Positions 34,284 to 43,636 of a stretch of 64,000 nucleotides of DNA are shown here, in pieces. How positions within the stretch are numbered: the stretch's first letter is position 1; each line of letters begins with the position of its first letter. The notes under the pieces were generated by a model. It did no database searches and had not been told where the DNA came from. It was given only the letters and a program-made list of their open reading frames with translations. The DNA comes from Mesonia sediminis (GTDB taxonomy: Bacteria; Bacteroidota; Bacteroidia; Flavobacteriales; Flavobacteriaceae): assembly GCF_042684705.1 (NCBI RefSeq), contig NZ_JBHULZ010000041.1, positions 928,252-992,251 of the forward strand, written 5' to 3'. A program made the position numbers and the translations under genes.

Positions 34284-35624
34284 TTATTTTAATTTTAACA
34301 CTGCTTCTTTAAACTGATTCCCTCGGTCTTCATAATTTTTAAAAAGATCAAAACTAGCACAAGCAGGCGATAACAAAACCGTATCGCCAGGATTTGCCAA
34401 ATTGAAAGCTTGGTCTACAGCTTCTTGCATATCTCGGGTTTCAACTATGGTATCTACACAGTTGTTAAACGAGTTTATTATTTTTTGGTTATCTACCCCC
34501 AAGCAAACAATCGCTTTTACCTTTTCGTTCACTAGCGGCAGTAATTCTGTATAGTCGTTGCCCTTGTCTACGCCTCCTACAATCCAGATCGTATCGGCTT
34601 TAACACTATCTAATGCATAATAGGTGGCATTGATGTTAGTTGCCTTAGAATCGTTGATATAGGTTACTTTATTTTTATTAATCACACGCTCTAACCTGTG
34701 CTCTACTCCGTGAAAACGCTGTAAACTTTCTTTAATCGTTTGTTTTCTTATTTTTAAAAGTTGTGCCACTGCAGAGGCTGCCATCGCGTTTTTTGTATTG
34801 TGAATTCCTTTTAAGGCGATATCATCTTGAGCCATAGTAAAATGTGATTCGTTTATTTTGATATGAAGCTCATCGTCTTTTAAAAAAGCTCCATTACCCG
34901 ATAGCTCCTTAGAACTTAAGGGGATTTTTATAGATTTAATTTCGTGCTGAGACAACCATTTATTAATCACGGGGTCATCGGCATCATAAATAAAATAATC
35001 CTGTTGTGTTTGATTTTTTACAATGCGAAATTTAGCTGCGATATAAGATTCAAATTGATTGTGATAGCGGTCGAGATGATCGGGAGTTATATTGGTTAAA
35101 ACGGCTATATGAGGCTTAAAAGTCTCTATTCCGTCAAGCTGAAAGCTACTCAATTCTAACACATAACAATTATTACTTTTACGGGCTACATTTTTGGCAA
35201 AACTATCGCCAATATTCCCAGCAAGAACAGCATCTATCCCAGCATTTTGTAAAATATAATGAATCCAAGAAGTAACCGTAGTTTTACCGTTGCTTCCGGT
35301 TATACCGATGAGCATAGCGTGTGTATGCAAACTAGCAAACTCAATTTCTGAAATAACCTTAATTCTAGCTTCTCTTAGTTTTACCACCACTGGAGCATCC
35401 TCAGGAATCCCTGGACTTTTCATCACCAGATCGGCTTTAAGCAAGCGTTCTATACTGTGCTGATCTTCTTCGAATGCAATATCTTCTTGTTGTAAAACTT
35501 GTTTATAGCGCATTTCAATAGTCTGCAAACTAGATACAAAAACTTCATACCCCTCTTTTTTCCCTAAAAGAGCAGCTCCCATTCCGCTTTCTCCAGCACC
35601 CAATATAACGAGTCTCTTTTGCAT
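34284..35624 (-). CDS. murD: UDP-N-acetylmuramoylalanine--D-glutamate ligase
   Basis: Adds D-Glu to UDP-MurNAc-L-Ala. I start it at 35624 (MQKRLVILGAGESGMG), where the ATG overlaps the mraY stop in TAATG; the frame is open 57 bases further upstream but that part is shared with mraY. The protein is then 446 aa. GITGSNGKTTVTSWI is the ATP loop, LTNITPDHLDRY and INDSKATN are Mur ligase motifs, and VLLSPACASFD is the MurD-typical C-terminal motif. Confidence 0.96.
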   Translation of the reverse strand: MQKRLVILGAGESGMGAALLGKKEGYEVFVSSLQTIEMRYKQVLQQEDIAFEEDQHSIERLLKADLVMKSPGIPEDAPVVVKLREARIKVISEIEFASLHTHAMLIGITGSNGKTTVTSWIHYILQNAGIDAVLAGNIGDSFAKNVARKSNNCYVLELSSFQLDGIETFKPHIAVLTNITPDHLDRYHNQFESYIAAKFRIVKNQTQQDYFIYDADDPVINKWLSQHEIKSIKIPLSSKELSGNGAFLKDDELHIKINESHFTMAQDDIALKGIHNTKNAMAASAVAQLLKIRKQTIKESLQRFHGVEHRLERVINKNKVTYINDSKATNINATYYALDSVKADTIWIVGGVDKGNDYTELLPLVNEKVKAIVCLGVDNQKIINSFNNCVDTIVETRDMQEAVDQAFNLANPGDTVLLSPACASFDLFKNYEDRGNQFKEAVLKLK

Positions 35625-36856
35625 TATCTTATCTTTAAGGTTACAATGGTTAAAATGGCTAAAAATATACCTACTACCCAAAAACGAACTACAATTTTAC
35701 TTTCGTGGATTCCCTTCTTTTGATAGTGGTGATGCAGGGGTGACATTAAGAAAATTCGTCTCCCCACTCCTGTTTTTTTCTTGGTGTATTTAAACCAAGC
35801 TACCTGTAATACTACCGAGAGGTTTTCAATAAGAAAAATACCACATAATAGAGGTATTAATAATTCCTTACGCGTGGCGATGGCCAAAACGGCTATAACG
35901 CCTCCAATGGTTAAACTGCCGGTATCACCCATAAAAACCTGAGCGGGATAAGTATTGTACCATAAAAAACCAACCAATGCTCCTGCAAAAGCAGTTATAA
36001 AAATGGTCATTTCACCAGATCTAGGAATATTCATGACATCCAGATATTCTGAGAAAATAACGTTACCCGATACCCAAGCAAAAATCCCCAATGTAAGAAC
36101 AATAATGGCCGAAGAACCTGCTGCTAGTCCGTCTATTCCATCAGTCAAATTGGCTCCGTTAGAAACAGCGGTAACAATAAAAATCACAATAGGAATAAAA
36201 ATCAGCCATGCATATTTTTTGTAACTCGGATTAATCCAACTAATCAAGCTCGAATAGTCAAACTCATTATCTTTTACAAATGGAATGGTTGTAGTAGTGC
36301 TTTTCACCTCTTGTATTTGAGGTTGACCCTCCTGGGCTTTATTGGTTTGCACAGATTTTGTTTCTGATAAAACACTAGACCTAACCGTTATATCGGGATG
36401 TAGGTACATGGTAGCCCCAATTATAATACCTAAACCAACTTGCCCAATCACCTTAAACTTGCCCTGCAAGCCTTCTTTATTTTGTTTAAATGTTTTGATA
36501 TAATCATCTAGAAAACCTATTGCTCCCATCCAAAGGGTGGCCACAATCAAGAGGATTACATAAATGTTGTCTAATTTTGCAAATAAAAGCACCGGTATAA
36601 GAGTAGCTAAGATAATGATGAGTCCTCCCATAGTAGGAGTTCCTGCTTTTTCGGCCTGACCCTCAAGTCCTAATTCACGTACCCTTTCACCCACTTGTTT
36701 CCTTAAAAGGTACTTGATAATCCTTTTACCGAAGATAGTTGAGATCAACAAAGAAAATAAAATAGCCAAACTGGCCCTAAACGAAAGGAATTGATAAAGT
36801 TGTTCGCCAGGGAAGTCGAAATGCTGTTCTAGATATGCAAATAAATAATATAGCAT
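35624..36856 (-). CDS. mraY: Phospho-MurNAc-pentapeptide transferase
   Basis: Integral membrane enzyme that makes lipid I. It is 410 aa with about ten membrane segments. KAGTPTMGGLIII, LTDGIDGLAAG and FMGDTGSLTIGG are family motifs; the Asp residues bind Mg. A hydrophilic insert of about 50 residues near position 170-220 (SVQTNKAQEGQPQ region) is absent in E. coli and usual in Bacteroidetes. H-H-H near LMSPLHHHYQKKG is conserved. Confidence 0.96.
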   Translation of the reverse strand: MLYYLFAYLEQHFDFPGEQLYQFLSFRASLAILFSLLISTIFGKRIIKYLLRKQVGERVRELGLEGQAEKAGTPTMGGLIIILATLIPVLLFAKLDNIYVILLIVATLWMGAIGFLDDYIKTFKQNKEGLQGKFKVIGQVGLGIIIGATMYLHPDITVRSSVLSETKSVQTNKAQEGQPQIQEVKSTTTTIPFVKDNEFDYSSLISWINPSYKKYAWLIFIPIVIFIVTAVSNGANLTDGIDGLAAGSSAIIVLTLGIFAWVSGNVIFSEYLDVMNIPRSGEMTIFITAFAGALVGFLWYNTYPAQVFMGDTGSLTIGGVIAVLAIATRKELLIPLLCGIFLIENLSVVLQVAWFKYTKKKTGVGRRIFLMSPLHHHYQKKGIHESKIVVRFWVVGIFLAILTIVTLKIR

Positions 36857-36858
36857 AG

Positions 36859-38325
36859 TTATTTCTTTAGTTGTATTAAAAATTCTTGTACGACTTTTAA
36901 ATCGTCAAAATCAGTTCTTACGCCATTTATTTCTTGATAAGTTTCATGACCCTTTCCGGCAATTAAAATAATATCTCCATCTTGAGCCAACACACAAGCG
37001 GTTTTAATCGCTTCTTTTCTTTGAGTAATGGCTAAGCATTTGCCAATATTTTGGGGCTCTACCCCAACCTGCATCTCTTCAATTATTGTATCGGGGTCTT
37101 CGGTTCTGGGATTATCACTCGTAAAAATAACCCTATTGCTACTAGCCGTAGCGACTTGAGCCATCACGGGACGCTTAGTTTTGTCGCGATCTCCGCCACA
37201 ACCAACCACCGTTATTAAACTTTCATTATTACTACGTATAGAATTAATGGTTTGTAGCACATTCTTAAGTGCATCGGGGGTGTGGGCATAATCTACTATA
37301 GCGGTAACTTTTTGCTTTGGTGATACCACATATTGAAACCTCCCGTTAACCGCTTTAAGTTTACTGATTTGTTTTAGGTTCTCTAAAACAGGTATACCTA
37401 ATAAATCGGCCGTCGCAAAAATCGCTGCTATATTATAAGCATTGAAAGCACCGATTAAGGTAGTCCACACTTCTTGATTATTCAATTTAAGCAATAAGCC
37501 AGTAAATTCATTTTCTAAAATTTGAACTTTATAATCGGCAAGTGTTTTAAGGGCATAGGTATATTTTTTTGCTGGCGTATTTTGCAACATAAATAAGCCA
37601 TTCTTATCGTCTATATTAGTAATAGCGAAAGCACTTTTATCTAATTCATCAAAGAATTGCTTTTTAACATCTCTATACTCAGCAAAAGTCTTGTGATAGT
37701 CTAAATGGTCGTGTGATAAATTGGTAAATATACCTCCGGCAAAATGCAGACCTGCCGTACGGTGTTGAGCTATACCATGTGAGCTTACCTCCATAAAACA
37801 ATAATTTACACCAGCATCAACCATAGCGGCCAAATGTTTGTTTATGGTAATAGAATCTGGGGTAGTCAACTTTGTTGAATACTCCTCTTCATCAACCATA
37901 ATTTTGATGGTTGAGATAAGCCCTACAGCATAACCGGCATTTTTAAACATTTGGTACAACAAACTTGATACGGTTGTTTTACCATTGGTACCCGTCACTC
38001 CAATTAACTTTATTTTCTTTGAGGGCGAATCATAATAATTATTAGCTATTATGGCTAATGCTTTTTTTGAATCTGCTACTTGAATATAGGTTACTCCTCC
38101 CTGTATCTGTTCTGGAAAAACCTCACAAACCACTGCAATTGCGCCTTGATTAACCGCTTTTTCGATAAACTTATGCCCGTCGACTTCGGTGCCCTTTATG
38201 GCCACGAAAACATCATTAAGCTCTACCTTGCGGCTATCAAAATGCAAGTTTGTAATGGCTATTTGGGTATTGCCTTTTGTGCTCTCAATGGGCACACCAT
38301 ATAATATGTCTTTTAAGGTAATCAA
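36859..38325 (-). CDS. murE: UDP-MurNAc-tripeptide synthetase, meso-DAP type
   Basis: Adds the third residue to the peptidoglycan stem. It is 488 aa with GVTGTNGKTTVSSLL (ATP loop), NLSHDHLDYHKT, and FTSDNPRTEDP. The DNPR motif selects meso-diaminopimelate rather than lysine. IAGKGHETYQ is the C-terminal signature. It overlaps ftsI by four bases and is followed by mraY after two. Confidence 0.97.
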   Translation of the reverse strand: MITLKDILYGVPIESTKGNTQIAITNLHFDSRKVELNDVFVAIKGTEVDGHKFIEKAVNQGAIAVVCEVFPEQIQGGVTYIQVADSKKALAIIANNYYDSPSKKIKLIGVTGTNGKTTVSSLLYQMFKNAGYAVGLISTIKIMVDEEEYSTKLTTPDSITINKHLAAMVDAGVNYCFMEVSSHGIAQHRTAGLHFAGGIFTNLSHDHLDYHKTFAEYRDVKKQFFDELDKSAFAITNIDDKNGLFMLQNTPAKKYTYALKTLADYKVQILENEFTGLLLKLNNQEVWTTLIGAFNAYNIAAIFATADLLGIPVLENLKQISKLKAVNGRFQYVVSPKQKVTAIVDYAHTPDALKNVLQTINSIRSNNESLITVVGCGGDRDKTKRPVMAQVATASSNRVIFTSDNPRTEDPDTIIEEMQVGVEPQNIGKCLAITQRKEAIKTACVLAQDGDIILIAGKGHETYQEINGVRTDFDDLKVVQEFLIQLKK

Positions 38326-40289
38326 CTTGTTAATAAATAAATGGTTTGATTGGGTTTAACATCAGTATAAGCCTCTAACGACTGCTTTTTCACTTCTCCA
38401 GTACCTTTTAAAACTACACGAAGACCTAAATTTTCTAACAGAGCCACAGCATCCATTGCTGGCATACCAATAACTTTAGGCACTTTGGTTTTAAACTTTT
38501 GTGCCGTCGTATAATATTGCTCAAATTCTTGTTTTACTTTTTTGTTTTCTACTTCAAGCGATTCAAATTCTTTAGTGATAGGCGTATCGGTATGAATCGC
38601 ATGTGCGATTTCTTTGAAAACAGGAGCCGCAACGGTACTTCCATAATAGCCTAATTTTCTATTGGGTTTTGTAATAACAACAATGCAAGAGTACTTAGGT
38701 TGTTCTGTAGGGAAATACCCTACAAAAGAAGCGATATATTCTTTTTCTTTTTGGTTTGAACCATAATTCGTTAAGCAAGTTCCGGTTTTACCCGCCATTG
38801 AAAACTCCTTGCTATAAATATTGGTTGCGGTACCCTTTTTCACCGTATTCTCCATTAACTTTTTCACTTTAGCAGCGGTCTCTTTTGAACAAATGGTGTT
38901 CCTCACCTCAGGTTGTTGGTAATGCGCCACCAACCGGTCTTTGTCTTTTACTTGTTTAATCAAACGTGGTTTTACCATTAAACCATCATTAGCTATAGCA
39001 TTATAAAAGCTAAGTGTTTGCAAGGGGGTTATAGTTACTCCATAACCAAAAGACATCCAGGGGAGTGTAGTACCGTACCAATTTGCGTCATCTGGATGCG
39101 GTATATGAGGTTTTCCTTCTCCCTTAATATCAAGACCAATACGATCATTCAAGCCCATATAACTTAAACGATTAACCAATTTTTCTGGATTATGCTGATA
39201 GCCTTGAGTTATAAACTTTGAAAAAACAGTGTTAGAAGAAACCTCAAAAGCTCGGGCCACCGAAATCTTTCCGTAACCTCCAAAACGAGAATCCCTCACC
39301 GCACGATCATAGTATAAAACCTTTCCGCCATCGGTATCAAACACGTCACTGGTATCTACCACCTTATCTTCAAGCGCTGCCACTAAAGTCATTAGTTTAT
39401 ATGTAGAGCCAGGTTCCTGCGCTTCCCATACGGCATAATTACGTTTTTCATAATAAGTCCCTAGACTGGTTCGTGCTAAATTGGCCATGGCTTTAATCTC
39501 GCCTGTTTTGGTCTCCATAACCACCACTGTTCCGTGGTGCGCTTCATACTTTTCTAATTGCCTCAACAGAGCGTGATGCGCCACATCTTGCATATTGATA
39601 TCTATGGTAGAGTACACATCTAGACCATCTTGTGGTTCTAGTTCGTTTGCATCTCCAATAGGTTTCCATTGCCCTTTGGCTATCTTCTGTTTTAAACGTC
39701 TTCCGTTTTTCCCTTGCAAATACTCATTGTAAGCTCCCTCTAATCCGGCTTGACCTCTACCTACTGTACGTTCACCTATTTTACCTAACGGCAGCTCTCT
39801 AACCGTTCGCTGCTCGGCAATAAATCCGCCTTTAAAAGCCCCCAAATTAAACATAGGGAATTCCCGTAGTTGAACATATTGGGTATAGCTCACCCCACGG
39901 GCTACTAGATAGTACCTGTTTTTGGTATTCCGAGCTTCTTTTAATTTATTGATATAATGGCTGGCAGGCCGATTGAATAATTTACCTAGAGCTTTAGCCA
40001 GCGGACGTAAATTTTTATTGAAATTTTCTTCGGATACAGTAACAGCGTCAAATCGGATATCATACTCGGGCACAGAAGTGGCCAGAAGGTGACCGTTACT
40101 GTCATAAAGATTACCTCGATTTGCTGGAATTTCAAAATTCTTAAAAATGCGTTTTTCAGATAGGTCTCTGTATTTTTCTCCTTCTACTACCTGTATTTCA
40201 AAAAGCTTATACCCTACCCCTATAGCAAAAATAAGCATAAAGCTTGCTACAACTATAATTCGATTGGTTATTTGCTTTTCGTTAGTCAT
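38322..40289 (-). CDS. ftsI: Division transpeptidase (FtsI/SpoVD-like PBP with PASTA domain)
   Basis: A 655-aa class B penicillin-binding protein that cross-links septal peptidoglycan. One N-terminal TM helix (about residues 9-27) is followed by a dimerisation domain (NRGNLYDSNGHLLATS, VGRGQAGLEGAYN). The transpeptidase has STYK (nucleophile Ser), SSN and KTGT motifs. A single PASTA domain ends the protein (VPKVIGMPAMDAVALLENLGL). PASTA is absent from E. coli FtsI but usual in Bacteroidetes. It overlaps ftsL by eight bases. Confidence 0.95.
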   Translation of the reverse strand: MTNEKQITNRIIVVASFMLIFAIGVGYKLFEIQVVEGEKYRDLSEKRIFKNFEIPANRGNLYDSNGHLLATSVPEYDIRFDAVTVSEENFNKNLRPLAKALGKLFNRPASHYINKLKEARNTKNRYYLVARGVSYTQYVQLREFPMFNLGAFKGGFIAEQRTVRELPLGKIGERTVGRGQAGLEGAYNEYLQGKNGRRLKQKIAKGQWKPIGDANELEPQDGLDVYSTIDINMQDVAHHALLRQLEKYEAHHGTVVVMETKTGEIKAMANLARTSLGTYYEKRNYAVWEAQEPGSTYKLMTLVAALEDKVVDTSDVFDTDGGKVLYYDRAVRDSRFGGYGKISVARAFEVSSNTVFSKFITQGYQHNPEKLVNRLSYMGLNDRIGLDIKGEGKPHIPHPDDANWYGTTLPWMSFGYGVTITPLQTLSFYNAIANDGLMVKPRLIKQVKDKDRLVAHYQQPEVRNTICSKETAAKVKKLMENTVKKGTATNIYSKEFSMAGKTGTCLTNYGSNQKEKEYIASFVGYFPTEQPKYSCIVVITKPNRKLGYYGSTVAAPVFKEIAHAIHTDTPITKEFESLEVENKKVKQEFEQYYTTAQKFKTKVPKVIGMPAMDAVALLENLGLRVVLKGTGEVKKQSLEAYTDVKPNQTIYLLTS

Positions 40290-40602
40290 TCAAATAAACG
40301 ATTATTTTTTTGGGCGGATTTTTTGCTGGCCCCACCCCTGTATTTTTTAATTTCTCTTCTAAAGTAGACTTCATCTTTAAAGTCATTAAATTTTTTTTAG
40401 CCGCTATAGACTCACTTCTCAATTCACGCACTTCATTATTCATTTTTGCTATGAGATGCACTTTTCGCTCTGCACTATGCGAAGAAGCAATCATTATTAA
40501 AGCCAATAGCGTACAAAAAATAATAAACCACCAGTGTTTACTTGCCTCTTCACTTAAGAGAAACTTGCCTCGCAAAAAATCATACACCCGCTCTCTACTC
40601 AT
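40282..40602 (-). CDS. ftsL: FtsL-like cell division protein
   Basis: A 106-aa bitopic membrane protein. The TM helix is at about residues 24-40 (HWWFIIFCTLLALIMIASS), followed by a heptad-like coiled coil (KVHLIAKMNNEVRELRSESIAAKKNL). FtsL sequences diverge strongly, so the call depends on topology and on position between rsmH and ftsI. Confidence 0.82.
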   Translation of the reverse strand: MSRERVYDFLRGKFLLSEEASKHWWFIIFCTLLALIMIASSHSAERKVHLIAKMNNEVRELRSESIAAKKNLMTLKMKSTLEEKLKNTGVGPAKNPPKKIIVYLND

Positions 40603-40619
40603 ACCTCCTGCTATTTAAC

Positions 40620-41525
40620 TTATAAACGCACGCCTACTCTAAGTTTTGCACTTCTTGCCCGATTGTTTTCTTGCACCTCTTGTGGGGTAGGCACTATTAA
40701 TTTTCCTACCTTCTTAAACGGCACCTCAACACGCCCAAACATATCTTTCTCAGGCTCACCTTGAAACAAGCCATTTCTTATAAATCGCTTTACCAAACGA
40801 TCTTCTAACGAATGATAAGATATCAAACTAATACGACCGCCTGGGTTTAACAATTCTGGCGTTTGCAATAAAAATTCTTTTAAAGCTTCGATTTCCTGAT
40901 TTACCTCGATTCTAATAGCTTGATAAATTTGCGCTAAAATTTTAAACTCCTTTCCCCTAAACAATAAAGGGGTCAACAAATCATTTAATTGTTGCGAAGT
41001 AACGATTGGCGCATCTTTCCTAGCCGCTACGATTGTTCTTGCAAGTTTAGGAGCATTTTTCAAATCGGCGTAAGCGTAAAACATGTCTCTCAACTGCTCT
41101 TCATCATACGTATTAATCACTTGGTAAGCCGACAAACTATCATTCTGATTCATACGCATATCTAATCGCCCATCAAAACGCGTAGAAAATCCGCGTTCAG
41201 CTTCATTAAATTGATGAGATGAAACGCCAAAATCACCAAGAATACCATCTACTTTTTTAACCCCATAAAAGCGTAAAAAACGCTTGATATACCTAAAATT
41301 CTCTGGTATTAAGGTAAAGCGACTATCCTCTAATGCATTGGCTTGCGCGTCTGCATCCTGATCAAAAGCAAAGAGCCTCCCTTGGTCGTTTAGCCGATTC
41401 AAAATCTCTTTTGAATGACCACCACCCCCAAAGGTTACATCTACATATGTACCGCTAGGGTCTATTGCCAAACCATCTACGGTTTGGTGCAACAATACGG
41501 GTTTATGATATTCATAATTGCTCAT
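40620..41525 (-). CDS. rsmH: 16S rRNA (cytosine1402-N4)-methyltransferase
   Basis: SAM-dependent methyltransferase that modifies C1402 of 16S rRNA. It is 301 aa with HKPVLLHQTVDGL, VDVTFGGGGHSKEIL (SAM loop), GILGDFGVSSHQFNEAERGFS (shown by its ends GILGDFGVSS and ERGFS), and ISYHSLEDRLVKRF. It overlaps mraZ by 14 bases, the usual order at the head of the dcw cluster. Confidence 0.97.
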   Translation of the reverse strand: MSNYEYHKPVLLHQTVDGLAIDPSGTYVDVTFGGGGHSKEILNRLNDQGRLFAFDQDADAQANALEDSRFTLIPENFRYIKRFLRFYGVKKVDGILGDFGVSSHQFNEAERGFSTRFDGRLDMRMNQNDSLSAYQVINTYDEEQLRDMFYAYADLKNAPKLARTIVAARKDAPIVTSQQLNDLLTPLLFRGKEFKILAQIYQAIRIEVNQEIEALKEFLLQTPELLNPGGRISLISYHSLEDRLVKRFIRNGLFQGEPEKDMFGRVEVPFKKVGKLIVPTPQEVQENNRARSAKLRVGVRL

Positions 41526-41973
41526 CTCGATCTCCCATTACTTCTTCGGCTAGACTGGCAAAATCATCTGCAGAATTACCAATAACCTGTTCATACTTTT
41601 TCTTATCCCACAATTCAACGATAGTCATCTGCGATGAAAGCACCACTTCTTTTTGCAATCCTGCAAAATTAAATAAGTCTTTTGGCACCAATAAACGACC
41701 TGCAGCGTCTACCTCTATGATCTTCACACCGGCCGTAAATCGTCTTATAAAATCGTTGTTCTTTTTCTTAAACCGATTCAGCTTATTAATCTTCAACATC
41801 ATTTCTTTCCACTCACTCATCGGGTAAAGTTCTAAGCATTGATCAAATACAGCACGCTTTAAAACAAAGCCATCTTCTATTTCGGGCAACAACTGCTTTT
41901 TTAGCGCTGCAGGTAGCATTAGCCTACCCTTGGCGTCTATTTTACACTCGTATGTCCCGGTTAAATGAAGCAT
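41512..41973 (-). CDS. mraZ: Transcriptional regulator MraZ
   Basis: First gene of the dcw cluster. I choose the ATG at 41973 (MLHLTGTYECKIDAKGRLMLP), giving 153 aa, the usual length; the frame is open 14 codons upstream, but that would place the start inside the promoter. Two AbrB-like DxKGR/DxAGR motifs are visible (DAKGRLMLP at about 11-19, DAAGRLLVP in the second half). MraZ binds direct repeats in front of its own operon, and such repeats are present at 42012-42035. Confidence 0.94.
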   Translation of the reverse strand: MLHLTGTYECKIDAKGRLMLPAALKKQLLPEIEDGFVLKRAVFDQCLELYPMSEWKEMMLKINKLNRFKKKNNDFIRRFTAGVKIIEVDAAGRLLVPKDLFNFAGLQKEVVLSSQMTIVELWDKKKYEQVIGNSADDFASLAEEVMGDRDEQL

Positions 41974-41991
41974 TAAATCGATTTGAATAGT

Positions 41992-41999
41992 CAAATATA
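41992..41999 (-). promoter_or_regulatory. Promoter -7 element of the dcw operon
   Basis: TATATTTG on the minus strand, 18 bases before the chosen mraZ start. The MraZ-type boxes lie directly upstream, over the expected -33 region. Confidence 0.6.
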
Positions 42000-42011
42000 T
42001 TGAATTTTTAT

Positions 42012-42035
42012 CCACTTTTTACCACATTTCTCCAC
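42012..42035 (-). promoter_or_regulatory. MraZ-type operator: three GTGG boxes at 10-bp phase
   Basis: On the minus strand GTGG occurs at 42035-42032, 42025-42022 and 42015-42012, exactly 10 bp apart, embedded in TGTGGAGAAA, TGTGGTAAAA and AGTGGATAAA. MraZ in other bacteria binds three or four short G-rich direct repeats with this spacing. A second pair in opposite orientation is at 42095-42098 and 42105-42108. Confidence 0.7.
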
Positions 42036-42205
42036 ATTGTTAATAAGTTTTTGAAACTTAAAGCCTTAAGCCATAATTTACGGTATTTAAACGAGTGGGA
42101 AATTGTGGAGCATAAAGCCAAATTTTAAGGCTTATTTTAGATTTTGGATTTTAAAATTGCCACAATTAACAGTACCTTTAGCCTTAGGTTTCTTTTAAAA
42201 GTAGA

Positions 42206-42233
42206 TTGTTTTTAACAATAATACCTATATTTG
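42206..42233 (+). promoter_or_regulatory. Promoter of the 42259 hydrolase gene
   Basis: TTG (42206-42208), 17 bases, then TATATTTG (42226-42233): a complete Bacteroidetes promoter. A GCTAAC tandem repeat follows and the start codon is 26 bases downstream. Confidence 0.65.
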
Positions 42234-42258
42234 CTAACGCTAACAGCAAGACTAGTGC

Positions 42259-43023
42259 ATGGAACAAGACATCAAAACCGAAGGCAAGTTTAAGTATATA
42301 GAATTAGGGGAAGGAACTCCCATCGTGATTTTACACGGCCTCATGGGCGGATTAAGTAATTTTGACGGAGTAGCCAACTATTTCCCAAAACAGGGTTATA
42401 AAGTAGTAATTCCAGAATTACCACTTTACACTTTATCATTGCTTAAAACCAATATTAATTCATTTGCGAAATACTTAAAAGATTTTATAGATCACAAAGG
42501 CTGGTCTGAAGTTATTTTGCTTGGAAACTCCCTTGGCGGCCACATTGGTTTATTAGCCACTAAAAAATTTCCCGAAAGGGTTAAGGCCCTGGTAATCACA
42601 GGAAGTTCAGGTTTATACGAGAGCGCTATGGGAGAAAGTTACCCCAGAAGAGGTGATTATGAGTTTATAAAGAAAAAAGCTGAGAATGTTTTTTATGATC
42701 CTAAGGTTGCCACAAAAGAAATCGTAGACGACGTATTCAATACCGTGAACGATAAAAATAAATTAATACGTACTCTAGCCATTGCAAAATCGGCTATACG
42801 TCACAATATGGCTAAAGATTTGCCTAAAATGAAAACGCCTACTTGCATCATTTGGGGAAAACAAGATAATGTTACTCCGCCCGAAGTAGCGGTTGAGTTT
42901 AATGAATTACTACCCAATTCTGATTTATTTTGGATAGACAAGTGCGGGCATGCGGCAATGATGGAGCACCCCGATACCTTCAATACCATTTTACACGACT
43001 GGTTAAAAGCAAAATCCATATAA
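42259..43023 (+). CDS. Alpha/beta hydrolase
   Basis: A 254-aa cytoplasmic protein with the hydrolase fold. VILHGLMGG near residue 25 forms the oxyanion region, GNSLGG at about 93-98 is the nucleophile elbow, and CGHAAMMEHP near the end holds the catalytic His. It lies five bases before yihA on the same strand, so the two are probably co-transcribed. The substrate is unknown. Confidence 0.85.
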   Translation: MEQDIKTEGKFKYIELGEGTPIVILHGLMGGLSNFDGVANYFPKQGYKVVIPELPLYTLSLLKTNINSFAKYLKDFIDHKGWSEVILLGNSLGGHIGLLATKKFPERVKALVITGSSGLYESAMGESYPRRGDYEFIKKKAENVFYDPKVATKEIVDDVFNTVNDKNKLIRTLAIAKSAIRHNMAKDLPKMKTPTCIIWGKQDNVTPPEVAVEFNELLPNSDLFWIDKCGHAAMMEHPDTFNTILHDWLKAKSI

Positions 43024-43028
43024 TTTAT

Positions 43029-43631
43029 ATGAAGATTACCTCTGCAGAATTTGTAATGAGCAATAGCCAAGTAAAAAAATGCCCGGCTAGCCAATTACCT
43101 GAATATGCTTTTATTGGGCGCAGTAATGTAGGAAAATCTTCTCTCATCAATATGCTAACCCAGCGTAAAAACTTGGCTAAAACATCGGGAAGACCTGGTA
43201 AAACGCAATTGATTAACCACTTTTTAATCAATAAAACTTGGCATTTGGTAGATTTGCCTGGTTACGGATATGCTCGCGTTAGCAAAAAAGCTAAGAAAAC
43301 CTTTCAAAAGTTTATTACCGATTATTTTAAAGAACGTAAGCAACTGGTATCTGCTTTTGTTTTGGTTGATGCCAGACACGAACCACAGCCTATTGATTTA
43401 GACTTTATGATTTGGCTAGGTGAGCATCAAATTCCATTTAGTATTGTGTTTACGAAGCTTGATAAATTAAAGCCCAATGCAATAGAAAAAAACATTGGGC
43501 ACTATAAATCTGTTTTACTGCAATACTGGGAAGAAATACCTCCGTATTTTCTCACTTCTTCATCAAAGAAAATGGGTGGTGAGGATTTGTTAAATTATAT
43601 AGATGAGATTAATCAAAGTTTAACTGACTAA
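43029..43631 (+). CDS. yihA: Ribosome biogenesis GTP-binding protein EngB/YihA
   Basis: GTPase needed for 50S subunit assembly. I start it at ATG 43029 (MKITSAEFVMSN), five bases after the hydrolase stop, which gives the normal 200 aa; the frame is open further upstream but overlaps the hydrolase. G1 is GRSNVGKSSLIN, G3 DLPGYGYA, G4 TKLDKL, and TSSSKKMG is in the G5 region. Confidence 0.95.
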   Translation: MKITSAEFVMSNSQVKKCPASQLPEYAFIGRSNVGKSSLINMLTQRKNLAKTSGRPGKTQLINHFLINKTWHLVDLPGYGYARVSKKAKKTFQKFITDYFKERKQLVSAFVLVDARHEPQPIDLDFMIWLGEHQIPFSIVFTKLDKLKPNAIEKNIGHYKSVLLQYWEEIPPYFLTSSSKKMGGEDLLNYIDEINQSLTD

Positions 43632-43636
43632 GCTAC

